Assembly (NCBI GenBank): GCA_020850695.1
Contig: JADZEF010000135.1
Coordinates: forward strand, 1-52,571
DNA from: Planctomycetaceae bacterium
GTDB taxonomy: Bacteria; Planctomycetota; Planctomycetia; Planctomycetales; Planctomycetaceae
Direction of reading: 5' to 3'
DNA: 52,571 nucleotides
Shown here one piece after another: positions 1-8,069 of the stretch (within the stretch, counting starts at the first letter, position 1; every line of letters begins with the position of its first letter). A program made the position numbers and the translations under genes. The notes beneath the pieces were generated by a model. It made no database searches and had not been told where the DNA came from. It was given only the letters and a program-made list of their open reading frames with translations.

Positions 1-100
1 ACCCATCGATGATCACGAACAGGCCGTACATACTCAGAAAGAGGATGAAATAGACATGCAGGAACCGCCGCATCAGGTAGCGATCGAAGATCATCGACAT
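1..100 (-). CDS. LptF/LptG-type permease, N-terminal fragment
   Basis: This is the first 33 codons of a leftward gene whose remainder lies beyond the left edge. The peptide starts MSMIFDRYLMRRFL and runs straight into a hydrophobic helix (VYFILFLSMYGLFVID). This is how YjgP/YjgQ (LptF/LptG) permeases begin: a short amphipathic stretch with an R-Y-x-x-R-x-F/L pattern, then the first membrane span. In Gram-negative cells these proteins form the inner-membrane part of the LptBFG transporter that extracts lipopolysaccharide. Only the N-terminus is visible, so LptF and LptG cannot be told apart and the assignment is by pattern only. Confidence 0.6.
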   Translation of the reverse strand, partial: MSMIFDRYLMRRFLHVYFILFLSMYGLFVIIDG

Positions 101-384
101 GGCGATCCCTTCCGTGGCACGGCCGGGTGGAGAGGACGAAACGATCGCACGGCGGCCACGCGGTGCGCGGACGCCGATGGGCCCGCCGGTCAGGGGGCGG
201 GGGCGGAATTACACGAGAGCATCCCCAAACGGTCAATATCGACTGCCGCCCGGTCCGACTTTGACGATTTTCCCGCGGGGCGTTGATTACCGCAGGCCCC
301 CTCCGCTTCCCCTGCCTCCCTGTTCGACTGAGCGATTGCTACGATGCACGCCCGCACTCTCCCTCCTCTGGTCGGGATCGCCCC

Positions 385-1263
385 ATGACCGCTTTTCTTC
401 GCTGCGTCGCCCTTCTCGCGGTCGCCGCACTGCCTCAAGTCCTTCATGCGGCTGATGTTTTCGACCGCCACACCGCCGATGTGCTGCACCTCGCGGCGAC
501 CAGGGGAAAGCCGTTGCCGCAGCTCTCGCTCGATGCGGCGGGGATGCTGAAAACTCTCTCGCCCCGGCTCAGCAGTCCGTGCATCGTCGTGAAGACGAAC
601 GACGGGAACTGGGTGAAGGCCCTCGTGGGATGGGGTTTCCGCAAGGGACCGGATAAGCCGGTGCCGGTCTTGCTGATCGAACGCTACGTCACCTACCGGT
701 CGGATCGGGCGAACTCGACGACTGCCAACGGCAAGGACGTGATGCTGTTCGCCGGCTTCTCGTTCGACTTCGACATCGGCCAGGTCGTTCCGGCCGAGTT
801 CGGCGGCGATGTTCAACTGGACGAAAAGGGGTTGCTCAAACCGCTCGGAAAAGCGGAGATCTACGGCCTCGACGGTTCGCAGCTTCCGCCTGCCGACGAA
901 GAAGCCGCCGACCCCAGCGATCACGAAGGGGTGTTGCCGCGTGACTTCTCGGGCACCTGGCAGCTGAATGTTGATGGACGTTGGAAGGGAGAACTCGAAC
1001 TGCTGCTCGACGATGCGGGGAAAGCGACGGGCACCTATCGCTCGGACGATTCGAAGAGCAGCTACGAGGTCTCGGGACGGATCAGCGGCGCGCCACACCG
1101 GTTGCGGCTGCAGCTCCACCTCGACAACGCAACCCAGACGTTCGACGCTTACCTCTGGACGTCCGACAAGTCGGCCATGGCGGGGACAACCACGCTCGCC
1201 GAGCGGACGTTCGGCTTCCATGCCGCCCGGGCGAAGGTGAAGAAGGACGGAGAGAAGGAGTGA
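385..1263 (+). CDS. exported protein of unknown function
   Basis: A 292-residue protein starting at an ATG followed by a clear Sec signal peptide (MTAFLRCVALLAVAALPQVLHA, cleavage likely after HAADV). I chose this start because the open frame upstream encodes no signal peptide and looks non-coding. The mature part seems to have an N-terminal region to about residue 185 (VKTNDGNWVKALVGWGFRKG) and a C-terminal beta-rich region (FSGTWQLNVDGRWKGELEL, then alternating strands ending KSAMAGTTT). The second part resembles a small lipocalin-like or extracellular beta-domain. I do not recognise a family. The last residues (VKKDGEKE) are encoded by the start of a purine-rich intergenic element. Probably periplasmic. 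Confidence 0.7.
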   Translation: MTAFLRCVALLAVAALPQVLHAADVFDRHTADVLHLAATRGKPLPQLSLDAAGMLKTLSPRLSSPCIVVKTNDGNWVKALVGWGFRKGPDKPVPVLLIERYVTYRSDRANSTTANGKDVMLFAGFSFDFDIGQVVPAEFGGDVQLDEKGLLKPLGKAEIYGLDGSQLPPADEEAADPSDHEGVLPRDFSGTWQLNVDGRWKGELELLLDDAGKATGTYRSDDSKSSYEVSGRISGAPHRLRLQLHLDNATQTFDAYLWTSDKSAMAGTTTLAERTFGFHAARAKVKKDGEKE

Positions 1264-1353
1264 TGGAGAGATTGAGGGAGAGGACTTCGATCCGGCGTCG
1301 GTCGCGGTAAGATAGGCCCCGGTTTTCTCTCTCCATCCCTCCGTCTCTCCATC
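1235..1353. repeat. purine/pyrimidine inverted element with repeated 10-mer
   Basis: A purine-rich stretch covers the end of the preceding gene and its stop codon, and a pyrimidine-rich stretch ends just before the next start codon. The 10-mer gatggagaga (1262-1271) occurs as its exact complement tctctccatc twice, at 1328-1337 and 1344-1353. The transcript could therefore fold into alternative hairpins. It is similar in style, though not in sequence, to the elements at 27871-27978 and 30806-30943. Confidence 0.6.
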
Positions 1354-1361
1354 CTCCCCGC

Positions 1362-2648
1362 ATGCACCTCGGTCTCGTCTGCCCGCCGATGCATGGTCAC
1401 ATGCATCCGATGTTCTCCCTCGCTCGAGAACTTCAGCGGCGCGGGCATCGCATTTCGGCGCTGATGCTGCCCGATGCACGGGAGAAATGTGCGGCGGCCG
1501 GCATCGATCACGTTCCAATCGGCGTGGCTGAGTACCCTGCGGGACGGATCCAGGCGGATGTGGAACGCCTCGGCTTGATGTCCGGACCGAAAGCACTCGA
1601 CTTCACGCTGGAACTCATCCGCCACGAAGTGGCCGTGCAGTTGCGGGAACTTCCGGGGCTGATGCGCGAGTTGCAGATCGATGGCATCCTGACGGACCAG
1701 GTGTCGTTCGCGGGGGGGACTTCATCGGAAGTCGCGGGAATCCCCTTCGTCACCGTCTGCAACGCCTTGATGCTGGACCAGGACACGCAGATCCCGCCGC
1801 TGGCCATGCACTGGAGCTACCGGAACACCTGGTGGGCCCGTCTCCGCAATCGGTTCGGATACCGCATTCTCAAGTATTTGTCGCGGAAGATCACGCGCGA
1901 CATTAATGCCTTTCGAGCCGCGCACAATCTCCCGTCGCACCGGTCGACGTTCGACTGGCCATCCAGGCTCGCGACGGTCGCCCAGGCCCCGGCGGCCTTT
2001 GATTTTCCTCGCGACCGTATCCCGCCAACGTTCCATTACGCCGGCCCGTTCGTCGATCCCGAAGCCCGCGCCCCGCGTCCGTTTCCGTTCGAACGACTCG
2101 ACGGCAGGCCGGTCGTCTATGCGTCGATGGGGACGCTTCAGAATCGCGTCACCGAGCAGTTCCGCATCATCGCGTCCGCGTGTGCTCAACTGCCGGTGCA
2201 GGCAGTCCTCGCGTTGGGCGGAGCGGAACCGTCGACCCTGGGACCGCTCCCGGGCGATCCGATCGTCGTCAGCTACGCCCCGCAGTTGGAGTTGTTGCGA
2301 CGGGCTGCGGTGACGATCACGCACGCGGGGTTGAATACCGCCCTCGAATCGCTGAGTTGCGGCGTCCCGCTGATCGCGATTCCCATCACGAACGACCAGC
2401 CGGGCGTCGCCGCACGGGTGGAGTGGCTTGGCGCAGGCGAGCGGATTCTCCCCAGACTGCTGACGGTCGACCGATTGAAGACCAGCCTCGAGCGCGTCCT
2501 GTCGAACCCGTCCTACCGGACGAGTGCGGCTCGGCTTCAGGCGGCGATTGAAAGCAGTGGGGGAGTGCGCTCCGCAGCGGACGTTGTCGAACGTGCCGTG
2601 TCGACTCGGCAACCGGTGCTGGCGTCCAATTCTCGCCCGGCATCCTGA
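1362..2648 (+). CDS. GT1-family glycosyltransferase (UGT/MGT type)
   Basis: A 428-residue cytosolic or membrane-associated GT-B fold enzyme. The N-terminal acceptor domain opens with a Rossmann strand and the H-x-x-P-M-F-x-L-A motif (MHGHMHPMFSLARELQRRGH, residues 10-29). The C-terminal nucleotide-sugar domain has ASMGTLQNR (near 244-252) and the PSPG-like donor box THAGLNTALESLSCGVPLI (about 318-336), closing with NDQPGVAARVEWLGAG. This architecture fits UDP-glucose/glucuronate transferases of the CrtX, macrolide and flavonoid type. Carotenoid glycosylation is possible in a pigmented planctomycete, but no carotenoid gene is adjacent, so the acceptor is unknown. The ATG has no obvious Shine-Dalgarno; a pyrimidine-rich element sits directly upstream. 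It converges with kup, with a 16-base gap. Confidence 0.85.
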   Translation: MHLGLVCPPMHGHMHPMFSLARELQRRGHRISALMLPDAREKCAAAGIDHVPIGVAEYPAGRIQADVERLGLMSGPKALDFTLELIRHEVAVQLRELPGLMRELQIDGILTDQVSFAGGTSSEVAGIPFVTVCNALMLDQDTQIPPLAMHWSYRNTWWARLRNRFGYRILKYLSRKITRDINAFRAAHNLPSHRSTFDWPSRLATVAQAPAAFDFPRDRIPPTFHYAGPFVDPEARAPRPFPFERLDGRPVVYASMGTLQNRVTEQFRIIASACAQLPVQAVLALGGAEPSTLGPLPGDPIVVSYAPQLELLRRAAVTITHAGLNTALESLSCGVPLIAIPITNDQPGVAARVEWLGAGERILPRLLTVDRLKTSLERVLSNPSYRTSAARLQAAIESSGGVRSAADVVERAVSTRQPVLASNSRPAS

Positions 2649-2664
2649 GACCTTTGGACGCCGC

Positions 2665-4557
2665 TCACATCTCGATCTGGTCGCCGATCTCCAGCACCTG
2701 GTTCGGCGGGAGTTGGAAGAACTTCGTGGGCCGCGATGCGTTTCGCGAGAGAAACGCGAAGAGATGCTCGCGCCACAGCGCCATGCCGCCGCGACGAGTC
2801 GCCAGCAGCGTTTCCCGTCCGAGCAGGTATGTCACGTCCTTCAGATCGATGTTGAGTCCCTGGGCCGCACATCCCGAGAGGGCCTGCGGGAGGTTCGGCT
2901 GCTGGTTGAATCCGTACCGCACCACCACCCGGTAAAAGCCGGCGGAAAGGGGCTCGACCTTCAGTCGACCCGCCTGGTCGACGTAGGGGGTTCGCTCGGC
3001 CAGCACCGTCACCATCACGACCATCTCGTGCAGGGTGTGGTTGTGCTTGTAGTTGGTCAGCAGGGTGCGCGGTGCGCCGAAGGGGCTGCTCGAAAGATGG
3101 ATTTCGGTGCCGCGGGTGCGGTGCGGGGATTCGGTCTCGACCTGCTTGAGGAACGCATCGAGAGACACCGTCGTCTCGCCGATCCGCTGCGCCAGAACCA
3201 TTCGTCCCCGCCGCCAGGTCGTCATGATGGCCAGCACGAAGAGACCGACCGCCAGCGGGAACCAACCGCCGTCCAAGACCTTGACGATATTCGCGCCGAA
3301 GAAGCTGAGGTCGACGACGAGGAACGACGCCGCCACGAGAAGTGCGACTGCGGTGTTCCAGTGCCACAGGTCGCGCATGGCATAGAACGCCAGGATCGTG
3401 GTGATCACCATCGTCGTCGTCACGGCGATCCCATAGGCCGAGGCCAGTGCGCTCGAGGTCCGGAAGCCGAGGACCAGGCTGATCGTCGACAGGAAGAGCA
3501 GCCAGTTCACGATCGGAATGTAGATCTGGCCGTATTCGCGGGCCGAGGTGTGCCGGATGTCGACACGAGGCAGGTAGCCGAGCTGTACTGCCTGCATGGT
3601 AAGCGAGAATGCTCCGGAAATGACTGCCTGCGATGCAACAGTCGTGGCCAGCGTCGACAGGATCACCAGCGGAACCTGGGCCCATGACGGCGCCAGATGA
3701 AAGAACGGATGCTCGGCATGGGCGGCGTCATGTAGCAGGAGCGCACCCTGTCCGAAATAGTTGATGAGCAGCGCCGGCAACACAATGAAGAACCACACCA
3801 GCCGGATCGGACGCCGGCCGAAATGCCCCATATCGGCGTAGAGGGCCTCACCCCCCGTGACGACGAGGAACACGACACCCATCACCAGGAAGCCGTGCCA
3901 GCCGTTGCGAAGAAAGAACTGGATGGCATAGACCGGATTCACGGCACTCAGCACATCCGGCCGCGTCCCGATCCACCGCAATCCCAGAATGGCCAGCACG
4001 CTGAACCAGACCAGCATGAGCGGGCCGAACAGAAACCCGACTTTCTCGGTCCCGTGCGACTGCATCGCGAACAGGCCGATCAGGATGAGGATCGTCAGCG
4101 GGATGACGTAGGGCGTCAGGACCGGCGTGATGACTTCGAAGCCTTCGATGGCGCTGAGCACGCTGATGGCCGGGGTGATGACGCCGTCGCCATAGAGCAG
4201 CGCCGACCCGAAGAGTCCCAGGATAACCAGCGTCCAGGCGTGCCAACTGTTATTGCCCGACGTGCCGCCGGGAAGCACCAGGGCCAGCAGGGCGAGGATC
4301 CCCCCTTCTCCCTTGTTGTCCGCCCGCATGATCAGCACGAGATATTTGATCGAGATCACGAGGATCAGTGACCAGACAATCAGCGAGAGGACGCCGATGA
4401 CGTTCTGTGGAGTGACCGGGACCGCATGCGGACCGTGAAAGCATTCCCGCAGCGCGTAAAGGGGGCTTGTCCCGATGTCTCCGTAGACGACTCCCAAAGC
4501 GCCGAGAGAGAGGGTGCCGAGATATCGAAGGCTTTTGGACTCGTGCCGCGCGGACAT
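2665..4557 (-). CDS. kup: Kup family low-affinity potassium uptake transporter
   Basis: A 630-residue polytopic inner-membrane protein that imports K+ with protons. The N-terminus carries the family signature GALGVVYGDIGTSPLYALRE. About twelve hydrophobic segments follow, including one with YGDGVITPAISVLSAIEG and one with GGEALYADMGHFG, both typical of Kup/HAK/KT proteins. The last 170 or so residues form the soluble tail (FGAPRTLLTNYKHNHTLHE, then TYLLGRETLL). Length matches E. coli Kup (622 aa). The start was set at MSARHESKSLRYLG because the open frame upstream of it is proline- and arginine-rich without family similarity. Monocistronic and divergent from the cyanophycinase gene. Confidence 0.93.
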   Translation of the reverse strand: MSARHESKSLRYLGTLSLGALGVVYGDIGTSPLYALRECFHGPHAVPVTPQNVIGVLSLIVWSLILVISIKYLVLIMRADNKGEGGILALLALVLPGGTSGNNSWHAWTLVILGLFGSALLYGDGVITPAISVLSAIEGFEVITPVLTPYVIPLTILILIGLFAMQSHGTEKVGFLFGPLMLVWFSVLAILGLRWIGTRPDVLSAVNPVYAIQFFLRNGWHGFLVMGVVFLVVTGGEALYADMGHFGRRPIRLVWFFIVLPALLINYFGQGALLLHDAAHAEHPFFHLAPSWAQVPLVILSTLATTVASQAVISGAFSLTMQAVQLGYLPRVDIRHTSAREYGQIYIPIVNWLLFLSTISLVLGFRTSSALASAYGIAVTTTMVITTILAFYAMRDLWHWNTAVALLVAASFLVVDLSFFGANIVKVLDGGWFPLAVGLFVLAIMTTWRRGRMVLAQRIGETTVSLDAFLKQVETESPHRTRGTEIHLSSSPFGAPRTLLTNYKHNHTLHEMVVMVTVLAERTPYVDQAGRLKVEPLSAGFYRVVVRYGFNQQPNLPQALSGCAAQGLNIDLKDVTYLLGRETLLATRRGGMALWREHLFAFLSRNASRPTKFFQLPPNQVLEIGDQIEM

Positions 4558-4979
4558 GGAGGAAATGGCGAGGGGAACGGAGCGGCTGCGGAAGAACCCC
4601 CCCCGCCTGCTCGGTTGAATTGTGGCCGCATTGTCTTGTCGACGCCCCCCCGCGTCAAAGGCGGAGGCCTGTGCGGCAGGCAGGGGTCGCATGTCCATCG
4701 TCTGCGGGATCGTCGAACATGTCCTGCGTCGGCGTGGTCTGGCCGTCGTTGAATCAACGGTTCGCGTCCTCTGCGGAATGCCGTCGGCGGAACGGAGCCG
4801 GTCGAGGTCAGGATGGATTCAGCTCTTCGGGGGAGCTCGGGACTTCCGAGTGCGGGCTGCTCGCTTGACGTTTCAGACCGCTTTCACGGACAACTCCACG
4901 TCGCCGTATTTTTTGTTTGTGGCTGAATTGAAACCCTTGCCGTAACCAGTTTAAGGAAATCTGAGGACTTTGCGCTATT

Positions 4980-4995
4980 GTCACAATTCTGTGAC
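4980..4995. promoter_or_regulatory. candidate operator palindrome GTCACA-N4-TGTGAC
   Basis: A perfect 6-base inverted repeat separated by ATTC, centred about 45 bases upstream of a TATAAT hexamer. The half-site order is opposite to the CRP/FNR consensus (TGTGA-N6-TCACA), so it should not be called a CRP site. A dimeric regulator of the downstream gene is the natural guess, but the sequence alone does not prove it. Confidence 0.3.
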
Positions 4996-5029
4996 CCGGA
5001 ATTGGTCTTCGCGACGATGGTCGAGTTCG

Positions 5030-5035
5030 TATAAT
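5030..5035 (+). promoter_or_regulatory. putative -10 element for the cyanophycinase gene
   Basis: TATAAT is a perfect sigma70-type -10 hexamer in GC-rich DNA, about 124 bases upstream of the start codon. No good -35 hexamer sits at 16-18 bases; TTGGTC lies 22 bases away, too far. An activator bound at the palindrome at 4980-4995 could compensate. Confidence 0.35.
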
Positions 5036-5158
5036 TCGCCGCCGTTTGACGGAGTGCTCCGCGATCCTCACGTGGGCCAGAGGATCCGTGCCGTCGAGGA
5101 GTGGTCGCTGTCCATGCCCGTCCGCTGTGAGGCGGACGCTTCCCGGAAGGAGACGTCG

Positions 5159-6472
5159 ATGCACGATGAAGAGCCCCGGTCCTTGCGCCGACTCCTGAAC
5201 ACGGGGTTGCGGTGCCTGGCTTGCGTGGCCGCCCTCAGCACACTGTTTGCTGTGCGGATGTCCGAGGCGCGAGGTGATGACGTGCCCGCCGGAACGAGCG
5301 TCGCCCCCGAAACGCGCGGAACCCTGATGATCATTGGGGGCTTCGAGCGAGTCGATAATTCCAAGATCTGGGACGAGTTCCTCGAACTGTGCGGGGGGGC
5401 CGGCGCACGCATCGCCGTCTTCCCGACCGCCAGCGACTACCCGCTCCGCAACGGCAACGACCTCGTCGACCACCTCAACGAGATGGGTGCCGACGCCTTC
5501 CTGGTCCCCGTCGGAATCAAGGATTTCGAGAAGGACTATAAGGACGCGGTCGACGACCCGAAGCTGATCGAGCAGGTCAAGCAGGCGAAGGGCGTCTTCT
5601 TCATCGGCGGCGAGCAGGCCCGCATCCGCGATGCCCTGCTGACGAAGGCCGGCGGCCGCACCGCCATGATGGAAGCGATCTGGAACGTTTACGACCAGGG
5701 GGGCGTCGTCGCCGGCTCGAGCGCCGGGGCCGCCATCATGAGCCGCATCATGTATCGCGAGGCCGAACAGGTCCTGGCGACGATGCTGCACGGCGTCGAA
5801 TGGGAGCGCGAGACCGACCTCGGCCTCGGCTTCCTGCCGCGCGACTGGTTCGTCGACCAGCACTTCCTGGTGCGGGGCCGCCTGGGCCGGGCCCTCGTCG
5901 CCATGCACAAGCACAAGATTCCCTACGGCGTCGGCATCGACGAGGACACCGCCCTCGTCGTCGAGGCCAACGGCAACGCCCACGTCGTGGGCTACCGGGG
6001 CGTGGTGGTGATGGACATCTCCAGTGTGAACACCGATGAGAAGATCGAAGGGTTCAACCTGAAGAACGTCCGCCTCAGCTACATGGGGCACGGCGACTCG
6101 ATCAACATGAAGACCCGCGAGATCACTCCCTCGCAGGACAAGCTCGACGACCGCAAGGTCGACGCGAACGATCCGGAGTTCCGCCCCTACTTCAAGGGCC
6201 GGCTCTTCTACAACGACATCATCGCGAACACGACGCTCCTCGATCTGATGTACAAGCTGATCGACAACCGCTACCAGGAAGCGGTCGGCCTGGCGTTCGA
6301 CGGGGCGGCGGCCCGCGTCGGCTCGACCCCCGGCTTCGAGTTCCGGTTCCGTCGCGAGAAGGACAGCATCGGCTGGAACACCGAGATTTCGGGGAACGAC
6401 GAGTACACGATCCTCAACCTGTACCTCGACATCCGCCCGATCACGATCAAGGGCCCGCTGTACGACGAGTGA
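5159..6472 (+). CDS. exported cyanophycinase (peptidase family S51)
   Basis: A 437-residue protein. Cyanophycinases hydrolyse the arginine-aspartate storage polymer cyanophycin to dipeptides. The fold is visible from TRGTLMIIGG (residues 52-61) through FFIGGEQARI (147-156), the GG-x-Q turn, to AGSSAGAA (185-192) with the nucleophile Ser188. Around residues 8-48 there is a twin-arginine-free signal or anchor segment (CLACVAALSTLFAV), so the enzyme should act outside the cytoplasm, unlike the cyanobacterial cytosolic form. The C-terminal 130 residues (from about GFNLKNVRLSY) extend beyond the basic 270-residue peptidase core. The start was placed at the ATG after ggaaggag. No cyanophycin synthetase is nearby, so it may act on scavenged polymer or another beta-linked isopeptide. 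Confidence 0.85.
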   Translation: MHDEEPRSLRRLLNTGLRCLACVAALSTLFAVRMSEARGDDVPAGTSVAPETRGTLMIIGGFERVDNSKIWDEFLELCGGAGARIAVFPTASDYPLRNGNDLVDHLNEMGADAFLVPVGIKDFEKDYKDAVDDPKLIEQVKQAKGVFFIGGEQARIRDALLTKAGGRTAMMEAIWNVYDQGGVVAGSSAGAAIMSRIMYREAEQVLATMLHGVEWERETDLGLGFLPRDWFVDQHFLVRGRLGRALVAMHKHKIPYGVGIDEDTALVVEANGNAHVVGYRGVVVMDISSVNTDEKIEGFNLKNVRLSYMGHGDSINMKTREITPSQDKLDDRKVDANDPEFRPYFKGRLFYNDIIANTTLLDLMYKLIDNRYQEAVGLAFDGAAARVGSTPGFEFRFRREKDSIGWNTEISGNDEYTILNLYLDIRPITIKGPLYDE

Positions 6473-6478
6473 ACGAAA

Positions 6479-6651
6479 GTGGCCCTCATGCTCCGCATGA
6501 GGTTAAGCCGGACGCGTGGCGGGCGCAGATCAACGCCGCGTGCCCGAAGTTGCATCGACGTGCTGTTTGAATGCGTCGCATGCGTTCGCGGTTTGTGCCT
6601 TCGGTAGTCTTCCGGCCAAAGGCTTAACCTCATGCGGAGCATGAGGGCTAC
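6479..6651. repeat. REPIN-like doublet, family 1 (CCTCATGC-TCC-GCATGAGG)
   Basis: Two copies of a hairpin unit in inverted orientation, arms 6476-6509 and 6621-6654, identical but for one base over 34. Each arm is itself a hairpin (stem cctcatgc/gcatgagg, 3-base loop, then ttaagcc). The outer head of the right arm on the minus strand is GTAG; that of the left arm is GTGG. About 111 bases of unique sequence separate the arms. The element directly follows the cyanophycinase stop codon and may also act as a transcription terminator or mRNA stabiliser. Confidence 0.75.
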
Positions 6652-6675
6652 TTTGGCAACCACGGAGGGCTGCCC

Positions 6676-7593
6676 ATGACGCCACACCCACGTCCCGTTC
6701 GATCCCTGCTGCTCCAAACTCTGCTGGGTCTGGAGTGGGGCTTCGCTGCCATCACAGGGGTGAAGCGACTGATCGGCACGCTGACACCTTCGCACTCGAC
6801 GCTTGAGGCGATCACCATCGGTTCCGGACTGGCTGCGATAGCATTCGCTGCCGTCGTCTGGCAGCGGCGTGGTTCCACATCAACGACATCGTCGGATGCC
6901 TCCCGGGAAGCCGACATCGACCGTCACTCGCGGGGACGACGATTCCTCACGGCTGTCCGCTTTTCAGCAGAACCGTGGTGTCTGTGCCTTCTCCCGGGGC
7001 TGCTCGTCTCCCTCTGCCTTGCGCGTCACTCATCGTGGGCTGCCGCACTCGGCGTATTCCTGGCGGGTACGGCCGGCTACTTGCTGCCGTTGCTGACGCA
7101 TCTCCGCCGGCGCGAAGCCGTGTCAATGGAATCAACGTGGCACCACGTTCCCGAAGAGACCGCCGACGAGTTCAGGCCGCTCGGCATCGTCTCGGCGAAC
7201 CACGAATTCGAGGACGATGATGTCGTCGATTCCGAACCACAATACAACGAGGCCGAACTCGACGAAGAAGAGGCCGACGCGTCCGGCGTGTGCCAGCGAG
7301 TCGTTCGACGGGCGACGGAATCCGGCGAGTCGATCGATGCCGTCTACACGGTCAGTTTCGCCGCAGGTTCGAGCCACGCGGCGTTGCACATGACGTTTCA
7401 GCCACCGTTCGCCCACCTCCCGCACGTCAACGCAATGGTCGTGGACTCCGAGGATTCGGTGCGACTCTCCCCAGCGGTCGTGTACCGTTACGGCGCACGC
7501 ATCGACCTGCGCCGTGCGGCCACGGCCAGCGAGATGTCTGCCGTCTTGTCCGTCGAAGTCGCCGCTGCGGCGCGCAGAGTGAAGGCGGCGTAG
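6676..7593 (+). CDS. membrane protein of unknown function with acidic linker
   Basis: 305 residues, with a good ribosome binding site (cggaggg, 6 bases upstream). Hydrophobic segments are visible at about 12-30, 44-62, 97-117 and 118-136, suggesting up to four membrane spans. A highly acidic stretch follows (EFEDDDVVDSEPQYNEAELD, about 190-209). The C-terminal soluble part (VCQRVVRRATESGESIDAV onward) contains VYTVSFAAGSSHAALHMTF and looks like a compact alpha/beta domain. No family recognised. It lies downstream of a REPIN-like element and so is probably a separate transcription unit from the cyanophycinase gene. Confidence 0.65.
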   Translation: MTPHPRPVRSLLLQTLLGLEWGFAAITGVKRLIGTLTPSHSTLEAITIGSGLAAIAFAAVVWQRRGSTSTTSSDASREADIDRHSRGRRFLTAVRFSAEPWCLCLLPGLLVSLCLARHSSWAAALGVFLAGTAGYLLPLLTHLRRREAVSMESTWHHVPEETADEFRPLGIVSANHEFEDDDVVDSEPQYNEAELDEEEADASGVCQRVVRRATESGESIDAVYTVSFAAGSSHAALHMTFQPPFAHLPHVNAMVVDSEDSVRLSPAVVYRYGARIDLRRAATASEMSAVLSVEVAAAARRVKAA

Positions 7594-8069
7594 GGGCGGG
7601 CCTCGTCAAACAGCTTCGACAGCAACGTAACGCGGATGCTCCTCTCCGCGAACCCTTCCGTTTGAAGACGCTGAATCACCGGCCACGATTCTGAAACCCG
7701 CGGACGTGAGTGCTAAAGGCACGGGATGCCGCACAGTCCCTCGGCATAGCACTGGGCCGCGCATCGACCGACCACCAATCCACCTATTGCACCGGGCGGA
7801 CGGGGACGTCCGCTCAGAGACGGATCTTGCAGGGGATTCCGGCGCTTCCTAGAATGCCGGGAATAGCGTTTGCAAGGTCTCTCCGCCGCTCGATTTCCGT
7901 CGCCGCACCGGTTTCGGCCTCCAGGCACCAGGTTTCGGCCAACGGACGGGCAGCTGGAGCCGTGCGTTCGTTCTTCCGGAAGAGTCTCCGCGCGGCCGCA
8001 CCGTCGCAGTCCGCGGACCCCTTTTTCGACCAGGTCTCAGCTCGCGTTCGGGGTCTCACTTTGCACGGG
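7594..8069. other. intergenic region upstream of dxr
   Basis: 476 bases. An open frame continuous with dxr runs through most of it, but its peptide is rich in Arg, Ser and Ala without any family similarity, and dxr proteins begin at the GTG chosen below. A moderate promoter is listed separately; nothing else is recognised. Confidence 0.5.
7827..7855 (+). promoter_or_regulatory. possible sigma70 promoter for dxr-rseP
   Basis: TTGCAG, a 17-base spacer, and TAGAAT (5 of 6 matches to TATAAT). The -35 matches only its TTG. It is the best candidate in the upstream region, 215 bases from the start codon. Confidence 0.3.

Larger units (their letters stand above)
4558..5158. other. divergent intergenic region kup / cyanophycinase
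   Basis: About 600 bases between two divergent start codons with no convincing gene. It holds a perfect -10 hexamer and a short perfect palindrome (listed separately), and a small hairpin (cgtccgc / gcggacg) near 5120-5141 just ahead of the cyanophycinase ribosome binding site (ggaaggag). Open frames through this interval have no recognisable protein content. Confidence 0.6.

Noticed and set aside
190..1596. A 468-codon minus-strand open frame over the exported protein and glycosyltransferase start
   Set aside because: No domain and it overlaps two better-supported genes.
4980..4995. A CRP or FNR binding site
   Set aside because: The half-sites are in the reverse order (TCACA then TGTGA) with a 4-base gap.
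7710..8069. An N-terminal extension of Dxr of about 120 residues
   Set aside because: No similarity to the family, no targeting signal, and the GTG at 8070 gives the usual N-terminus and length.
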